64,000 nt of DNA, taken from contig NZ_PYGC01000002.1 in assembly GCF_003014495.1 (NCBI RefSeq), positions 434,001-498,000 on the forward strand, given 5' to 3'. Numbering within the stretch: the stretch's first letter is position 1; each line of letters opens with the position of its first letter. The stretch comes from Prolixibacter denitrificans. Lineage in GTDB: Bacteria > Bacteroidota > Bacteroidia > Bacteroidales > Prolixibacteraceae. Below are positions 1 to 8,552 of the stretch, piece after piece. Both the position numbers and the translations under genes were made by a program. The notes beneath the pieces are model-generated. The model made no database searches. It saw nothing but the letters and a program-made list of their open reading frames with translations, and was not told the DNA's origin.

Positions 1-1
1 G

Positions 2-268
2 CGTTCGACCAATACCAATTTGCGCTACAAGCAAGGCCGCAATCTTAAATACAATCGGAAGGAAGTATTTGAAATGACGAATCCGGGAGCGGGCTTTTTG
101 CCATCGTCCAATGTCAGTTCAACGTTTATCTTCGCCAGCGGAACCGATTTCTTCGCGTACCCGAATAACTTCAATTATTACGTAAGCTACTACCGCGACA
201 CGTTTCAGCATGGTGGCATTTCACTGGAGGAAATGTTGGTACCTTTCGTTACGCTGTCTCCGCGCTAA
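2..268 (+). CDS. porX: PorX-type T9SS response regulator, C-terminal end (5' truncated by window)
   Basis: The reading frame is open from the window edge and encodes the last 88 residues of a PglZ-type alkaline-phosphatase-like domain. The final segment QHGGISLEEMLVPFVTL is characteristic of PorX. PorX couples a CheY-like receiver to a PglZ enzyme domain and controls type IX secretion together with the sensor PorY. Only the C-terminus is visible, so the receiver and metal ligands cannot be checked. The gene ends 6 bases before the convergent DUF4177 gene. T9SS components (sprA) and T9SS cargo elsewhere in the window fit this call. Other PglZ proteins are the main alternative. Confidence 0.75.
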   Translation, partial: RSTNTNLRYKQGRNLKYNRKEVFEMTNPGAGFLPSSNVSSTFIFASGTDFFAYPNNFNYYVSYYRDTFQHGGISLEEMLVPFVTLSPR

Positions 269-274
269 GCGAAA

Positions 275-469
275 TTACATGCGCTGACGTTCGAAAATGA
301 GCTCGAAATAGCTGGAGGCTCCGTGGCCTGAAACGGCCGGAGAAAAAATCTGAATTAGCCGCCAGCCATCTCTGGTCATACGGCCAATCACCTCCTGGTA
401 GTCTTCTTTGGGCTTCCTAAAAAAAGGAGTCAGCTTAATCCGGTAGAATTTATATTCGTAACGGTCCAT
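275..469 (-). CDS. DUF4177 domain small protein
   Basis: This 64-residue protein starts MDRYEYKFYRIKL and carries the DGWRLIQIFSP and SSYFELIFER segments of the DUF4177 family, a compact beta-rich fold of about 50-60 residues with no assigned biochemical role. It has no signal peptide or membrane segment, so it is probably cytosolic. Upstream, the sequence TACCTTGG (minus strand, about 496-503) is one base away from the TAnnTTTG -7 box seen before other genes here. It converges on the end of porX, and no terminator is visible in the 6-base gap. Confidence 0.75.
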   Translation of the reverse strand: MDRYEYKFYRIKLTPFFRKPKEDYQEVIGRMTRDGWRLIQIFSPAVSGHGASSYFELIFERQRM

Positions 470-552
470 GGGTTGAAAGATTAGTTGTTTTCACCCAAGG
501 TAAAACGAATTTATGAAATTCTGTCTGGAATTTTTTCGCTTTCGCGAAGAGA

Positions 553-1596
553 TTAATAATCCGGCTCTTCTTCTTTTTTCACCAGCGCTTTGGTCGACAG
601 CAACCCGCAGGCGGCGTAAATATCCTGTCCGCGCGAAGCACGAATGGTGGTCAGAATACCTTTGCTGTTGAGCAAATCCTTGAATGATTGTAGTGTCTCT
701 TCATCGCTGCTTTTAAGCGGCGTATCCGGAATGGGATGGAACCGGATAAGGTTGATACGGCATTTGATTCCGTTGAGGATGCGGGCCAGCTCTTTGGCAT
801 GTGCCGGCGTATCGTTTAATCCGCCGAACATGATGTACTCGAATGAAACGCGACGCTGTCTGCCAAATTCCCAGCTTTTGATCTCGTCCAACACTTTTTG
901 AATCGGGTAAGCCGTTTGGATCGGCATCAGCTGTTTCCGCTCCTCATCGAAAGGTGAGTGCAGACTGACAGCCAAATGGGCCGTGCTGGTTTCCAGGAAT
1001 TTTTTCATTGCCGGAATGATACCAATGGTTGAAACGGTGATCCGCTTTGGACTCATCGCATAGCCCCAGTCCGACGTCAGGATTTCGACGCTCTTCAGGA
1101 CATTGTCGAGGTTGTCAAACGGTTCGCCCATTCCCATGTAGACAATGTTGCTTACCTCACCGTTTTCCTCAATGCTGCGAATCTGGTTCACAATTTCGCC
1201 AGCGGTCAGTTGTCCCTGGAAACCTTGCTTCCCGGTCATGCAGAAGAGGCAGCCCATTTTGCAACCTACTTGTGATGATACGCAAACGGTTTTGCGATCG
1301 TTCTCCGGGATCATCGCTGTTTCGATGAATTTCGCATGGTCTGTGGGGAAAAGATATTTCTTGGTTCCGTCGATGCTGGCCTGTACTTTGGTCGGTTCGG
1401 TCAATCCGAATTCGTAGAATTCTTTCAGCGCTTCCCTTCCCTTCACCGACAGGTTGGTCATCTCGTCGATGGAACGGATGTCCTTTTTATACAGCCAGTC
1501 AGCCATCTGTTTGGCTGCAAATTTGGGCAAGCCAACCTGTGCTGCTACTGCTTTCAGTTCATCGAGCGTTTTTCCAAATAATCTTTCCTTCTCCAT
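553..1596 (-). CDS. rlmN: 23S rRNA (adenine(2503)-C2)-methyltransferase RlmN
   Basis: Radical-SAM methyltransferase that methylates C2 of A2503 in 23S rRNA and A37 in some tRNAs. The radical-SAM motif CxxxCxxC appears as CKMGCLFC near residue 115. It is followed by the MGMGEPFDN segment, and the C-terminal DIYAACGLL holds the methyl-carrying cysteine of the family. The frame is open further upstream to 1647, but ATG at 1596 is chosen: it is preceded by an AGAGGAG ribosome-binding site and gives a normal length of 347 residues. A promoter-like element lies at 1645-1675. The divergence from other CxxxCxxC enzymes is large, so the call is firm. Confidence 0.95.
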   Translation of the reverse strand: MEKERLFGKTLDELKAVAAQVGLPKFAAKQMADWLYKKDIRSIDEMTNLSVKGREALKEFYEFGLTEPTKVQASIDGTKKYLFPTDHAKFIETAMIPENDRKTVCVSSQVGCKMGCLFCMTGKQGFQGQLTAGEIVNQIRSIEENGEVSNIVYMGMGEPFDNLDNVLKSVEILTSDWGYAMSPKRITVSTIGIIPAMKKFLETSTAHLAVSLHSPFDEERKQLMPIQTAYPIQKVLDEIKSWEFGRQRRVSFEYIMFGGLNDTPAHAKELARILNGIKCRINLIRFHPIPDTPLKSSDEETLQSFKDLLNSKGILTTIRASRGQDIYAACGLLSTKALVKKEEEPDY

Positions 1597-1644
1597 GCTG
1601 CTCCTCTGTTTAGGCCAAAGCTTTTGATTTTCCTTTCGCCGCTG

Positions 1645-1675
1645 CAAAGATAATCATTGTACACCGCTTCGCGAA
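1645..1675 (-). promoter_or_regulatory. Bacteroidota-type promoter for rlmN
   Basis: On the minus strand TATCTTTG (1645-1652) matches the -7 consensus TAnnTTTG. A TTCG element 19 bases upstream (1672-1675) sits at the -33 position. The predicted transcript begins about 40 bases before the ATG at 1596. The same TTCG-N19-TAnnTTTG arrangement occurs before the gene starting at 48734. Confidence 0.5.
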
Positions 1676-1695
1676 CGATGCATGTAAATCGTTCA

Positions 1696-2376
1696 TTAAA
1701 AATAGATTTCGGCCACAATGTTTCCGTATGGAATGCCTTTCCGGATGAGTAGGTCGCGGGTTTCGACGACCATTTCCGGGCTACCGCAGAGATAGAATTT
1801 CTGATCCTTCGGTAAATTATCCTGGTCTTCCAGGAAATGGGTAAGTCGTCCATGATATACATCACCGCCTTTTTCCTGCGAACAGCAACGGACGTACTGG
1901 TCTTTCAATTCGGGCATGAATTCATCTTCGAAATAGAAATTCTGCAGGTAACGTCCGCCGTGCACAACGGTTTTGTTGGAGCCCAGACCTGATTTGAACA
2001 TGCTGTAGAAAGGTGCAATTCCGGTTCCGGAAGCTACCCACCAGGCTGGTTTATCATCACCGGTGAAGTCGCCCATGGGCTCGGAAACGAGTATTGAATC
2101 GCCGGGCTGTAACTTGGCCAAACGTGGAGTCAGCCAGCCTCCGCCTTTTACGTTGAACAGGATTTTCAGTTCATCTTCTTTTTCGCCGCTGCAAATGCTG
2201 TACATGCGAGGTGGTTCGCCTTCCGGCAGACCGATTTTTACCACCTGACCTGCTTTGAAATCATGAAGACGGGGCAAGGAAAGGACATAAACACCGGGGG
2301 CAATTTCGTTATTTTTCAAAAGCGCCACCTGGTATAATTCGTCGTCGTATTTTGTGTAATCAGCTGATTTTCCCAT
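1696..2376 (-). CDS. Ferredoxin-NADP(+) reductase-like flavoprotein
   Basis: This 226-residue protein has the two-domain FNR fold. An N-terminal FAD-binding barrel carries the PRMYSICSG flavin motif around residues 56-64. The NAD(P)-binding half carries the GTGIAPFYS motif and a C-terminal CGSPEMV segment, and the chain ends in aromatic residues (EIYF) as many plant-type FNRs do. It would shuttle electrons between NAD(P)H and ferredoxin or flavodoxin in the cytosol. It lacks a 2Fe-2S domain, so it is a stand-alone reductase. It lies upstream of rlmN on the same strand with a gap of about 100 bases and probably separate transcription. Confidence 0.85.
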   Translation of the reverse strand: MGKSADYTKYDDELYQVALLKNNEIAPGVYVLSLPRLHDFKAGQVVKIGLPEGEPPRMYSICSGEKEDELKILFNVKGGGWLTPRLAKLQPGDSILVSEPMGDFTGDDKPAWWVASGTGIAPFYSMFKSGLGSNKTVVHGGRYLQNFYFEDEFMPELKDQYVRCCSQEKGGDVYHGRLTHFLEDQDNLPKDQKFYLCGSPEMVVETRDLLIRKGIPYGNIVAEIYF

Positions 2377-2576
2377 AAAGCGTTATGCGTTTGTGTTGAA
2401 TAAACACCCATTCATCCGGTTGGTTCAGCGTCGGGAAAAATCAGGCAACTTTCGTCAAAAATGACTGATGCACTATAATTTGGATGGCTTTCTCCGAAAT
2501 TCCCTTCAAAAATTTCGGCAGTCATGCTAAAAAAGGTAATTTTACGTCTTGAATCTCATGGAAATACCATCGCACG

Positions 2577-3095
2577 ATGATCCTGTCGGGAAAGGAAATT
2601 GAAAAACAGCTGAACCGGAAGATCTTTATCGATCCCTTCCGGCCAGAGCAGTTGAATCCGAACAGTTACAATCTTCGTTTGCATAACCAACTATTGGTGT
2701 ACGATGAGGATGTGCTTGACATGAAGAGTCCGAACAAGGTGAGTGAGATGGAAATTCCACCGGAAGGCCTGACACTGCAACCCAATAAACTGTACCTGGG
2801 ACGTACCTTGGAGTACACCCGGACCGAGGATTACGTTCCGATGCTCGAAGGACGTTCGTCTGTCGGGCGACTGGGGCTGTTTATTCATGTGACTGCAGGC
2901 TTCGGCGACGTGGGGTTCAGCGGTTACTGGACACTGGAAATATTTTGTGTTCAGCCGGTTCGTATCTACGCTGGTGTGGAAATCTGCCAGATTTATTACC
3001 ACTCCATCGAAGGGCAATACGAACGGTACAATAGTGGAAAATATCAATTGAATCAGGGGATACAACCGAGTTTACTTTACAGGGATTTTGAGTGA
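2577..3095 (+). CDS. dcd: dCTP deaminase
   Basis: Deaminates dCTP to dUTP, or converts it directly to dUMP in bifunctional members, feeding thymidylate synthesis. The 172-residue length is within the Dcd range. The EGRSSVGRLGLFIH segment and GYWTLEIF, which contains the expected catalytic glutamate, are visible. Whether it is mono- or bifunctional cannot be decided by eye. Its TGA stop overlaps the ATG of yidD (TGATG at 3093-3097), implying translational coupling. A TAATTTTA sequence at 2537-2544 resembles a -7 promoter box. Confidence 0.92.
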   Translation: MILSGKEIEKQLNRKIFIDPFRPEQLNPNSYNLRLHNQLLVYDEDVLDMKSPNKVSEMEIPPEGLTLQPNKLYLGRTLEYTRTEDYVPMLEGRSSVGRLGLFIHVTAGFGDVGFSGYWTLEIFCVQPVRIYAGVEICQIYYHSIEGQYERYNSGKYQLNQGIQPSLLYRDFE

Positions 3096-3364
3096 TGGGA
3101 AAGTGGGTTCGTAAAATTTTTATCTGGATTTTGAAGATTCCGGTGTACTTCTACCGGTATTTCATTTCGCCAATGACTCCGGCTTCGTGCCGCCATATTC
3201 CGACTTGTTCGGAGTACGCGGTGAAAGCACTGGAAATTCATGGTCCCATTAAGGGTTTGTTTCTGGGAACCCGACGTATTCTGCATTGTCATCCCTGGGG
3301 GACACATGGGTATGACCCGGTTCCGCCAAGAAAAATTAAAGTGAAACCCCTTAAACTGAAGTAG
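3095..3364 (+). CDS. yidD: Membrane protein insertion efficiency factor YidD
   Basis: Small (89 residues) amphipathic, membrane-associated factor that helps YidC-dependent membrane protein insertion. The diagnostic block SPMTPASCRHIPTCSEYA with its two conserved cysteines is near residues 26-43, followed by a conserved GTRRILHCHPWG segment. The ATG at 3095 overlaps the dcd stop codon. A GTG three bases upstream is also in frame but less likely. It is followed 9 bases later by znuA, so the five genes 2577-5976 look like one transcription unit. Confidence 0.95.
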   Translation: MGKWVRKIFIWILKIPVYFYRYFISPMTPASCRHIPTCSEYAVKALEIHGPIKGLFLGTRRILHCHPWGTHGYDPVPPRKIKVKPLKLK

Positions 3365-3373
3365 CATTTCTGC

Positions 3374-4264
3374 ATGAAGAAGATTTTAATTTTGTTGACC
3401 ATTGCGTCATTTCTGTTTGGTTCCTGTTCAAATCGTTCGCACAAATCGTCTGGTGGAAGTCAGGCTGATTCTGCTGCGGTTTTTGTCAGTATTCTACCGT
3501 TAAAATATTTTGCCAAACAAATCATTGGCGATCGGTTTCCCGTCGAGGTGATGGTTCCGCCGGGTGCCAGTCCGGCGACCTATGAGCCTACGCCCCGGCA
3601 GATACAAAAACTATCGAATGCAGCGGCTTACTTCGCGGTTGGTCATCTCGGTTTCGAGAATGCGTGGTTGAATCGCATCCGGCAGGCCAATCCCAACATG
3701 GAATTGTTCTACACCGACACCGGAATTACGCTGATTAAGGGTGATACCATACAACATGGCGACCATGATCACCACGAAGGAGTTGATCCGCATATCTGGA
3801 CATCGCCCAAGCAGGCCAAGCAAATTGCCATCAATATTTTCGAAGGAATGGTGGCCATCGATCCGGGTAACCGGGAATATTACTACCAAAACCTGCAGAA
3901 GCTGTTCGACGAAATTGCGCGGGTTGACCACGAAGTCGGCATGAAGCTGTCCCTTTTGAAAGGGAAACGGTTCCTGATTTTCCACCCGTCACTGGGCTAC
4001 CTGGCGCGTGACTATGGCCTGATTCAGGAGTCGATCGAATTTGAAGGGAAATCACCTTCACCCAAACACATGGAGGAGATTGTGAAAAAGGCCCGGAAGC
4101 AGCACATCAAGCTGATCCTGATTCAGAAACAATTCGATAAAGCAGACGCCGAAACCATTGCCCGGGAAATCCATGCGGATGTGGTGCAAATCGACCCGCT
4201 GGACGAGGACTGGCCAAAGGAAACACTCTCTATTGCAGCCAAGTTGTTCGACAGTCTTTGGTGA
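3374..4264 (+). CDS. znuA: Zinc/manganese ABC transporter substrate-binding lipoprotein (ZnuA-like)
   Basis: Cluster A-I metal-binding protein of 296 residues. The N-terminus has a lipobox ending FLFGSC with the lipidated Cys18, so the protein is anchored in the periplasm. A His-rich loop (HGDHDHHEG, about residues 124-132) followed by DPHIWTSP is typical of zinc-binding members. The PPGASPATYEPTP and HPSLGYLARDYGL segments also fit the family. It delivers metal to the permease encoded by the next two genes. Zinc is favoured by the His-rich loop, but manganese or iron specificity cannot be excluded. Confidence 0.9.
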   Translation: MKKILILLTIASFLFGSCSNRSHKSSGGSQADSAAVFVSILPLKYFAKQIIGDRFPVEVMVPPGASPATYEPTPRQIQKLSNAAAYFAVGHLGFENAWLNRIRQANPNMELFYTDTGITLIKGDTIQHGDHDHHEGVDPHIWTSPKQAKQIAINIFEGMVAIDPGNREYYYQNLQKLFDEIARVDHEVGMKLSLLKGKRFLIFHPSLGYLARDYGLIQESIEFEGKSPSPKHMEEIVKKARKQHIKLILIQKQFDKADAETIAREIHADVVQIDPLDEDWPKETLSIAAKLFDSLW

Positions 4265-4375
4265 ACTACTCCCGCTTAGGGTTGTTACTTCATTGTTTAA
4301 TTGCTAATTTCATTTTTTACTGACGGAGTATTCCATCGGGGAATGAACCGGCGGTTGAAACGGAAACGAATACAC

Positions 4376-5131
4376 ATGGAAAGTCTCCTCGAAATACGCA
4401 ATATGTCTGCGGGCTACGAAAAGAAAGTGGTCCTGAGCAACGTGAACCTGACCGTTAATCCCGAAGATTTTATCGGGGTAATTGGCCCCAATGGCGGTGG
4501 AAAAACGACCTTGCTGAAAACCATGCTGGGGTTGTTGCCGCCCATCAAAGGTGAAATTGTCTTCAACGAATCGATGCGGGAGGGCTCCCATCATCACATC
4601 GGTTATCTGCCGCAGGTGAACCGGATTGACAAGAAGTTTCCTATCACTGTTTTCGATGTGGTGCGAAGCGGATTGATGTCGCGGAAGCGGCTGGTTGGAC
4701 GTTATTCCCGCGAGGAAAATGAACGAACAGCCGATTTGTTACAAAAGATGGGCATTTACGCTTTGCGAAAAAAAGCAGTAGGCGAATTGTCGGGTGGGCA
4801 ATTGCAGCGCGTTTTGCTGTGCCGTGCCCTGGTGAACCAGCCTAAATTGTTGATTTTGGACGAGCCGAACACGTATGTCGACAATAAATTTGAGCGCGAA
4901 TTGTACGAGCGCTTGCGTATCCTGAACAAGGATATGGCGATAATGCTGGTTTCCCACGATGTGGGTACGATTACTTCTTATGTAAAAACCATTGCTTGTG
5001 TGAACCGCAACCTGCATTATCACCCGTCGAATAAAATATCAACCGAACAACTGGCGGCTTACGAATGTCCGATTCAGATTATCTCGCACGGACAAATACC
5101 GCACACCGTTCTCTTACAACACGATCACTAA
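4376..5131 (+). CDS. znuC: Zinc/manganese ABC transporter ATPase (ZnuC-like)
   Basis: Cytoplasmic ATPase subunit of the metal importer, 251 residues. Walker A is GPNGGGKTT, the ABC signature is LSGGQLQRV, Walker B is LLILDEPNT, and the switch histidine lies in LVSHDVG. The open frame extends upstream to 4301, but ATG 4376 begins the conserved ESLLEIRNMSAGY domain start and is preferred. Its TAA stop overlaps the ATG of the permease gene (TAATG at 5129-5133). A C-terminal tail after the ATPase core carries several His residues. Confidence 0.92.
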   Translation: MESLLEIRNMSAGYEKKVVLSNVNLTVNPEDFIGVIGPNGGGKTTLLKTMLGLLPPIKGEIVFNESMREGSHHHIGYLPQVNRIDKKFPITVFDVVRSGLMSRKRLVGRYSREENERTADLLQKMGIYALRKKAVGELSGGQLQRVLLCRALVNQPKLLILDEPNTYVDNKFERELYERLRILNKDMAIMLVSHDVGTITSYVKTIACVNRNLHYHPSNKISTEQLAAYECPIQIISHGQIPHTVLLQHDH

Positions 5132-5976
5132 TGGATAGCCTGGCCTCAATTTTTCAATTCGGATTTTTTCAAAATGCCTTCTGGGCGGCGCTCATGGCGA
5201 GCATCACCTGTGGGTTGGTAGGAACGTACATTGTTTCAAGACGCATTGTTTTCATCAGCGGAGGTATTACGCACGCTTCGTTTGGGGGAATCGGTCTGGG
5301 ATATTTCCTGGGCATTAACCCGATTCTGGGCGCGTTGATATTTGGTGTTTTGTCAGCTCTGGGAATCGAATTCTTCACGCGCAAAGCGGATGTACGCGAG
5401 GACTCGGCTATCGCGATGTTGTGGGCGTTTGGTATGGCTATCGGAATTATTTTCGTGTACCTCACGCCGGGTTATGCACCCAACCTGATGAGTTACCTTT
5501 TCGGGAATATCCTGACGGTTTCGGCCGGGAATTTACTTTTCATGGGGCTGATAACGCTGGCGGTGATTGCCTTTTTCATCACCTTCTTCCGGATGATCCT
5601 GTTTGTGTCGTTCGACGAAGAGTTTGCCCTTACCAACAACGCGCCGGTACGGTTATTCAACCTGGTGTTGATTAGTTTGGTAGCACTAACTATCGTGATG
5701 AATATTCGCGTGGTGGGAATCATTCTGGTGATGTCACTGCTGACCATTCCGCAGGCCATTTCCAATATCTTCACCCGGAACTTCGGTACCATGATGATTC
5801 TGTCGGTGATTTTTGCCTTCATTGGTTCCATGGCCGGATTACTCTTTTCCTATTCCTTTAATATTCCTTCGGGTGCTTCCATCATCTTTGCGCTGGTGAT
5901 CCTGTTCGGAATCCTGAAACTGGGCTCGGTTGGACTGGAACGGCTCGGGAAAAATATGAGGTTACCGCGAGTCTGA
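5131..5976 (+). CDS. znuB: Zinc/manganese ABC transporter permease (ZnuB-like)
   Basis: Integral inner-membrane permease (ABC-3 family) of 281 residues with about eight hydrophobic segments. The GGITHASFGGIGLGYFLG segment is the conserved second loop, and VRVVGIILVMSLLTIPQA is the family hallmark near the C-terminal half. ATG 5131 is chosen over the earlier in-frame codon at 5065 because it overlaps the znuC stop and starts directly before the first membrane helix. It is the last gene of the dcd-yidD-znuACB run. The 600 bases that follow have no gene. Confidence 0.93.
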   Translation: MDSLASIFQFGFFQNAFWAALMASITCGLVGTYIVSRRIVFISGGITHASFGGIGLGYFLGINPILGALIFGVLSALGIEFFTRKADVREDSAIAMLWAFGMAIGIIFVYLTPGYAPNLMSYLFGNILTVSAGNLLFMGLITLAVIAFFITFFRMILFVSFDEEFALTNNAPVRLFNLVLISLVALTIVMNIRVVGIILVMSLLTIPQAISNIFTRNFGTMMILSVIFAFIGSMAGLLFSYSFNIPSGASIIFALVILFGILKLGSVGLERLGKNMRLPRV

Positions 5977-5983
5977 GGCGACC

Positions 5984-6240
5984 AAAACTTTCTGCGTTTT
6001 CTCGTGTCCTGACTCCCGGGGAGCAAAATCCGCCTGCGTTTTTTCGTGCCGGGCCCCCGGGGAGTAAAATCCGTCCGCGTTTTCTCATGCCCGGGCCCAA
6101 GGGGAACAAAATCCGGCCGCGTTTTTTCATGCCTGGGCTCCCGGAGAACGGAATCCGACCGCGTTCTCTCACGCCCTGGCCCAAGGGGAACAAAAACCGT
6201 TGAAGTTTTTTGATGCTGCAACTCGGAGACAAAGAAAATT
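5984..6240 (+). repeat. Imperfect ~42-bp tandem repeat array (6-7 units)
   Basis: Units start at about 5984, 6025, 6066, 6108, 6150, 6192 and 6235, giving a period of 41-43 bases. The shared core reads roughly CAAAATCCGnCCGCGTTTT followed by TCATGCC, a GC-rich stretch and GGGGAA. Units 2-5 are most alike, and the outer ones decay. There are no unique spacers, so this is not a CRISPR array. A 42-base period equals 14 codons, so open frames exist on the minus strand with an Arg/Gly/Pro-rich 14-residue repeat, but they show no start context or homology that I recognise. Confidence 0.8.
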
Positions 6241-6327
6241 CTGAGAGCTTTTTCATATCACAACATTACGGGACGCAAATTTTCAAAGATTTCTTCATTT
6301 CGATTCAACACTTCTGAGTTGGTTTTT

Positions 6328-6516
6328 AGCGAAGTCGCTTGTCCTCCGGTTTCACCTGAGGTGAAGAATGATTATTCCCTTGCGGGAATCTCAGTTTCCA
6401 GATACTGGGGCCAAAATCTACTTAGCTTTTCCGGCGAAGCCGGATGAATATTCATCTCCCCCAATGGAATTGAGGGTTGGGTTTCTGAGGTTGGACCCCA
6501 ACCCCGAAGCGGGTTG
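6328..6516. repeat. Chain of short perfect hairpins in gene-free DNA
   Basis: At least five short inverted repeats follow one another. TTCACC/GGTGAA is at 6351-6365, ATTCCC/GGGAAT at 6374-6389, TCCGGC/GCCGGA at 6430-6444, GGTTGG/CCAACC at 6489-6503 and CAACCC/GGGTTG at 6499-6516. Loops are 3-6 bases. A weaker AGCG/CGCT is at 6328-6339. The last two share CAACC, so they are alternative folds. None is followed by a T-run. No reading frame of note crosses the region. Confidence 0.65.
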
Positions 6517-6523
6517 AGTTAAA

Positions 6524-6551
6524 TAAAAAAGGCTGCCTTCACAGACAGCCT
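6524..6551 (-). terminator. Intrinsic terminator of the 5'-nucleotidase gene
   Basis: On the minus strand AGGCTG and CAGCCT (6546-6551 and 6530-6535) pair around a short loop. The hairpin is followed by a run of T (complement of the A-run at 6525-6530). It lies about 30 bases after the stop codon at 6581. Confidence 0.8.
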
Positions 6552-6580
6552 CTTCAATATGTTTTCCCGAAAGGGTAATA

Positions 6581-8374
6581 TCATTCGTTTCCTCCTTTGC
6601 CGAACATCATCGGTTCGTCGACGGCGCGGGCTTTTTTCTCCCAGGCTTGTGGAATCACTTTCCAGTTCTCCGGATTAACCGGAGTATAAGTTCCCTGTTT
6701 TTCCAGCCACTTCATCATGTAGAAGCGCAAATCCTTTTCGGTGGTGCTAATGCGTCGCGCATTCAATTCGTCATGCGGGATGCCGGCTCCCTTTTCGAGG
6801 TGACCGCCGCCGCCATTTCCCCGGTATGAATTCACCGCCACTTCGTAGATGTGGTTTTCCCGGAAGGGCGTTCCGTCCGACATGGAGATGATGTGTACGC
6901 GGTGACCGGCCGGTTTGCGCACATCGACGGTGTACCTGATGCCGCCGGCCGAATCGAAATTGAAATACGGCTTGGCCAGCGAATACGTGCCGCGACCTTT
7001 GTTCTCCATCAGGTGGCCCTCTTTGTCCTTGCGGAAGTTGATGAGGTGGTCATTCGGGCTTTTCATGGTGTTGAACCAACCGGCGTACGAATATTCCAGG
7101 TATCCTTTGATTTCTTTCCCGGAGAGCTTCATCGTGTACAGCAGGTTCTCGTATTTGTACAGGCGGAACATGTCGCGGACGTACAGCTCGCCTTTTTTCA
7201 GTTGCGTGTCAAAAATGGTGGGAGCCGAAAGGGAAATGTCGGCGCCGCTTTGTGCGAGCTGCACCTTGTGGATGAGTCCCATAAAGCTGGAGCTACCAAA
7301 GAAAGCATCGCGGGTATCGATTTCGGCCGTGAGTTTGGCCACCGGCTGGTTCACCCATTTTTTCACCTCGTTCACAAACGGCTTAAAGTGCGCCATGTAT
7401 TCCGGGTCGGGCTGGTAGTTTTTGGAATGCTTCACTTCCGAAGTGATTTCCTTCTTCCAGGTTTTGTCGGAGCTGTCGTAGGTTAGCTTCATTTTGGCTA
7501 CCGGAAATTCCCGGGCATGGGCCTGTGGTCCCATGATGAGAACTTTTTTGCCAGCGGTGTTGGTCACCCACTTGTTCCACTCGCGGTGGTCGTGGCCGGC
7601 AAATACAATGTCGAAACCGGGCACCTGCTCGGCTACCAGCGCCGAGGCATTTTCGTTTTTGTACGTCTTGGCAGTTGTTCCGCCGTAGGTATAATCGACA
7701 CCTGAATGGAACAGGCCAATCAGCACATCGGGATGCTCTTTTTCCTGTATAATCTTCACCCATTTGCGGGCGGTTTCAATCATGTCTTCAAACTCCATCC
7801 CTTTCCAGATTTTCTCCGGAAGCCAGTACGGAATGTGCGGGGTAATCATGCCCAGCACGGCAATCTTCACGCCCTCTTTCTCGATGATGGTGTAAGGTTT
7901 AAAATACGGTTTCCCGTCGTCGGTGCGGACGGCGTTGGCAGCCAGCCACGGCATGTGCATCTCACTGCGCACCTTGTCGTACACGTGATGGCCCGCTTCG
8001 ATGTCGTGGTTACCCACGGTGGCGGCGTCGTACTTCATGAAATTGTAGACCCGTGCCACGATGTTGGTACTATCGGGCTGCAGGAAATTTGAGAAATATA
8101 CATCGGGTTCGCCTTGCAGAATGTCGCCATTATCGAGCAATATCACATCCTGGTCGGGTTTGGCCCGCTCTGCTTTCACGTAAGAATAAACCGATGCCAG
8201 CGAATGGTTGGCGGTCGTATCGGTCATAAAATTCCATGGGAAGAGTGAGCCGTGCACATCGCTGGTTTCGATGAATTCGAGGTTGACGGTTTTCTTCTGG
8301 CAGGAAGAAAGGAGAAGCGTGAGCGAAAGAATCAGCAGTAGGTACCTTCCGCGCGCAAGATGTTTCCAGTTCAT
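6581..8374 (-). CDS. Bifunctional metallophosphatase/5'-nucleotidase lipoprotein (UshA family)
   Basis: Periplasmic or surface lipoprotein of 597 residues that should hydrolyse nucleotides or 2',3'-cyclic nucleotides. The lipobox LLLSSC ends at Cys25. The calcineurin-like metal motifs are all present in order: SDVHG, DNGDILQGE, GNHDIEAG, FHSGVDY and GHDHREW. The second half is the 5'-nucleotidase substrate-binding domain, with GRGTYSLAKPYFNFDSAGG. A TATATTTA sequence (8402-8409, minus strand) is one base off a -7 promoter box. A strong terminator follows. It stands alone, between gene-free DNA and the AT-rich orphan gene. Confidence 0.9.
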   Translation of the reverse strand: MNWKHLARGRYLLLILSLTLLLSSCQKKTVNLEFIETSDVHGSLFPWNFMTDTTANHSLASVYSYVKAERAKPDQDVILLDNGDILQGEPDVYFSNFLQPDSTNIVARVYNFMKYDAATVGNHDIEAGHHVYDKVRSEMHMPWLAANAVRTDDGKPYFKPYTIIEKEGVKIAVLGMITPHIPYWLPEKIWKGMEFEDMIETARKWVKIIQEKEHPDVLIGLFHSGVDYTYGGTTAKTYKNENASALVAEQVPGFDIVFAGHDHREWNKWVTNTAGKKVLIMGPQAHAREFPVAKMKLTYDSSDKTWKKEITSEVKHSKNYQPDPEYMAHFKPFVNEVKKWVNQPVAKLTAEIDTRDAFFGSSSFMGLIHKVQLAQSGADISLSAPTIFDTQLKKGELYVRDMFRLYKYENLLYTMKLSGKEIKGYLEYSYAGWFNTMKSPNDHLINFRKDKEGHLMENKGRGTYSLAKPYFNFDSAGGIRYTVDVRKPAGHRVHIISMSDGTPFRENHIYEVAVNSYRGNGGGGHLEKGAGIPHDELNARRISTTEKDLRFYMMKWLEKQGTYTPVNPENWKVIPQAWEKKARAVDEPMMFGKGGNE

Positions 8375-8552
8375 AATTGAATTTTCGATGGGTTTAAAAC
8401 GTAAATATAGTAAAGGGTTGGAAAGGGGAAATGTTCAGGAGAAGGATAAAACTATTTAGTATTGGTTCAAGAGAGATAATTGGTTTGAGCTATTTTATTG
8501 AACAGTAAGTACTTTTTATTAACTTTATTCAAGAAAATCATATTTGACTTAG

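Noticed and set aside
534-552. Hairpin TTCGC-TTTC-GCGAA downstream of rlmN as a terminator
   Set aside because: On the rlmN strand the stem is followed by A residues, not T.
5984-6240. CRISPR array
   Set aside because: Repeats are contiguous and imperfect with no unique spacers, and no cas genes are nearby.
5882-6256. Minus-strand ORF of 124 codons with a 14-residue Arg/Gly/Pro repeat
   Set aside because: It is produced by the 42-bp DNA tandem repeat, runs into znuB on the opposite strand, has no start context and resembles no family I know.
6851-7486. 211-codon plus-strand ORF
   Set aside because: It lies wholly inside the well-supported 5'-nucleotidase gene on the other strand and its product looks like antisense translation.
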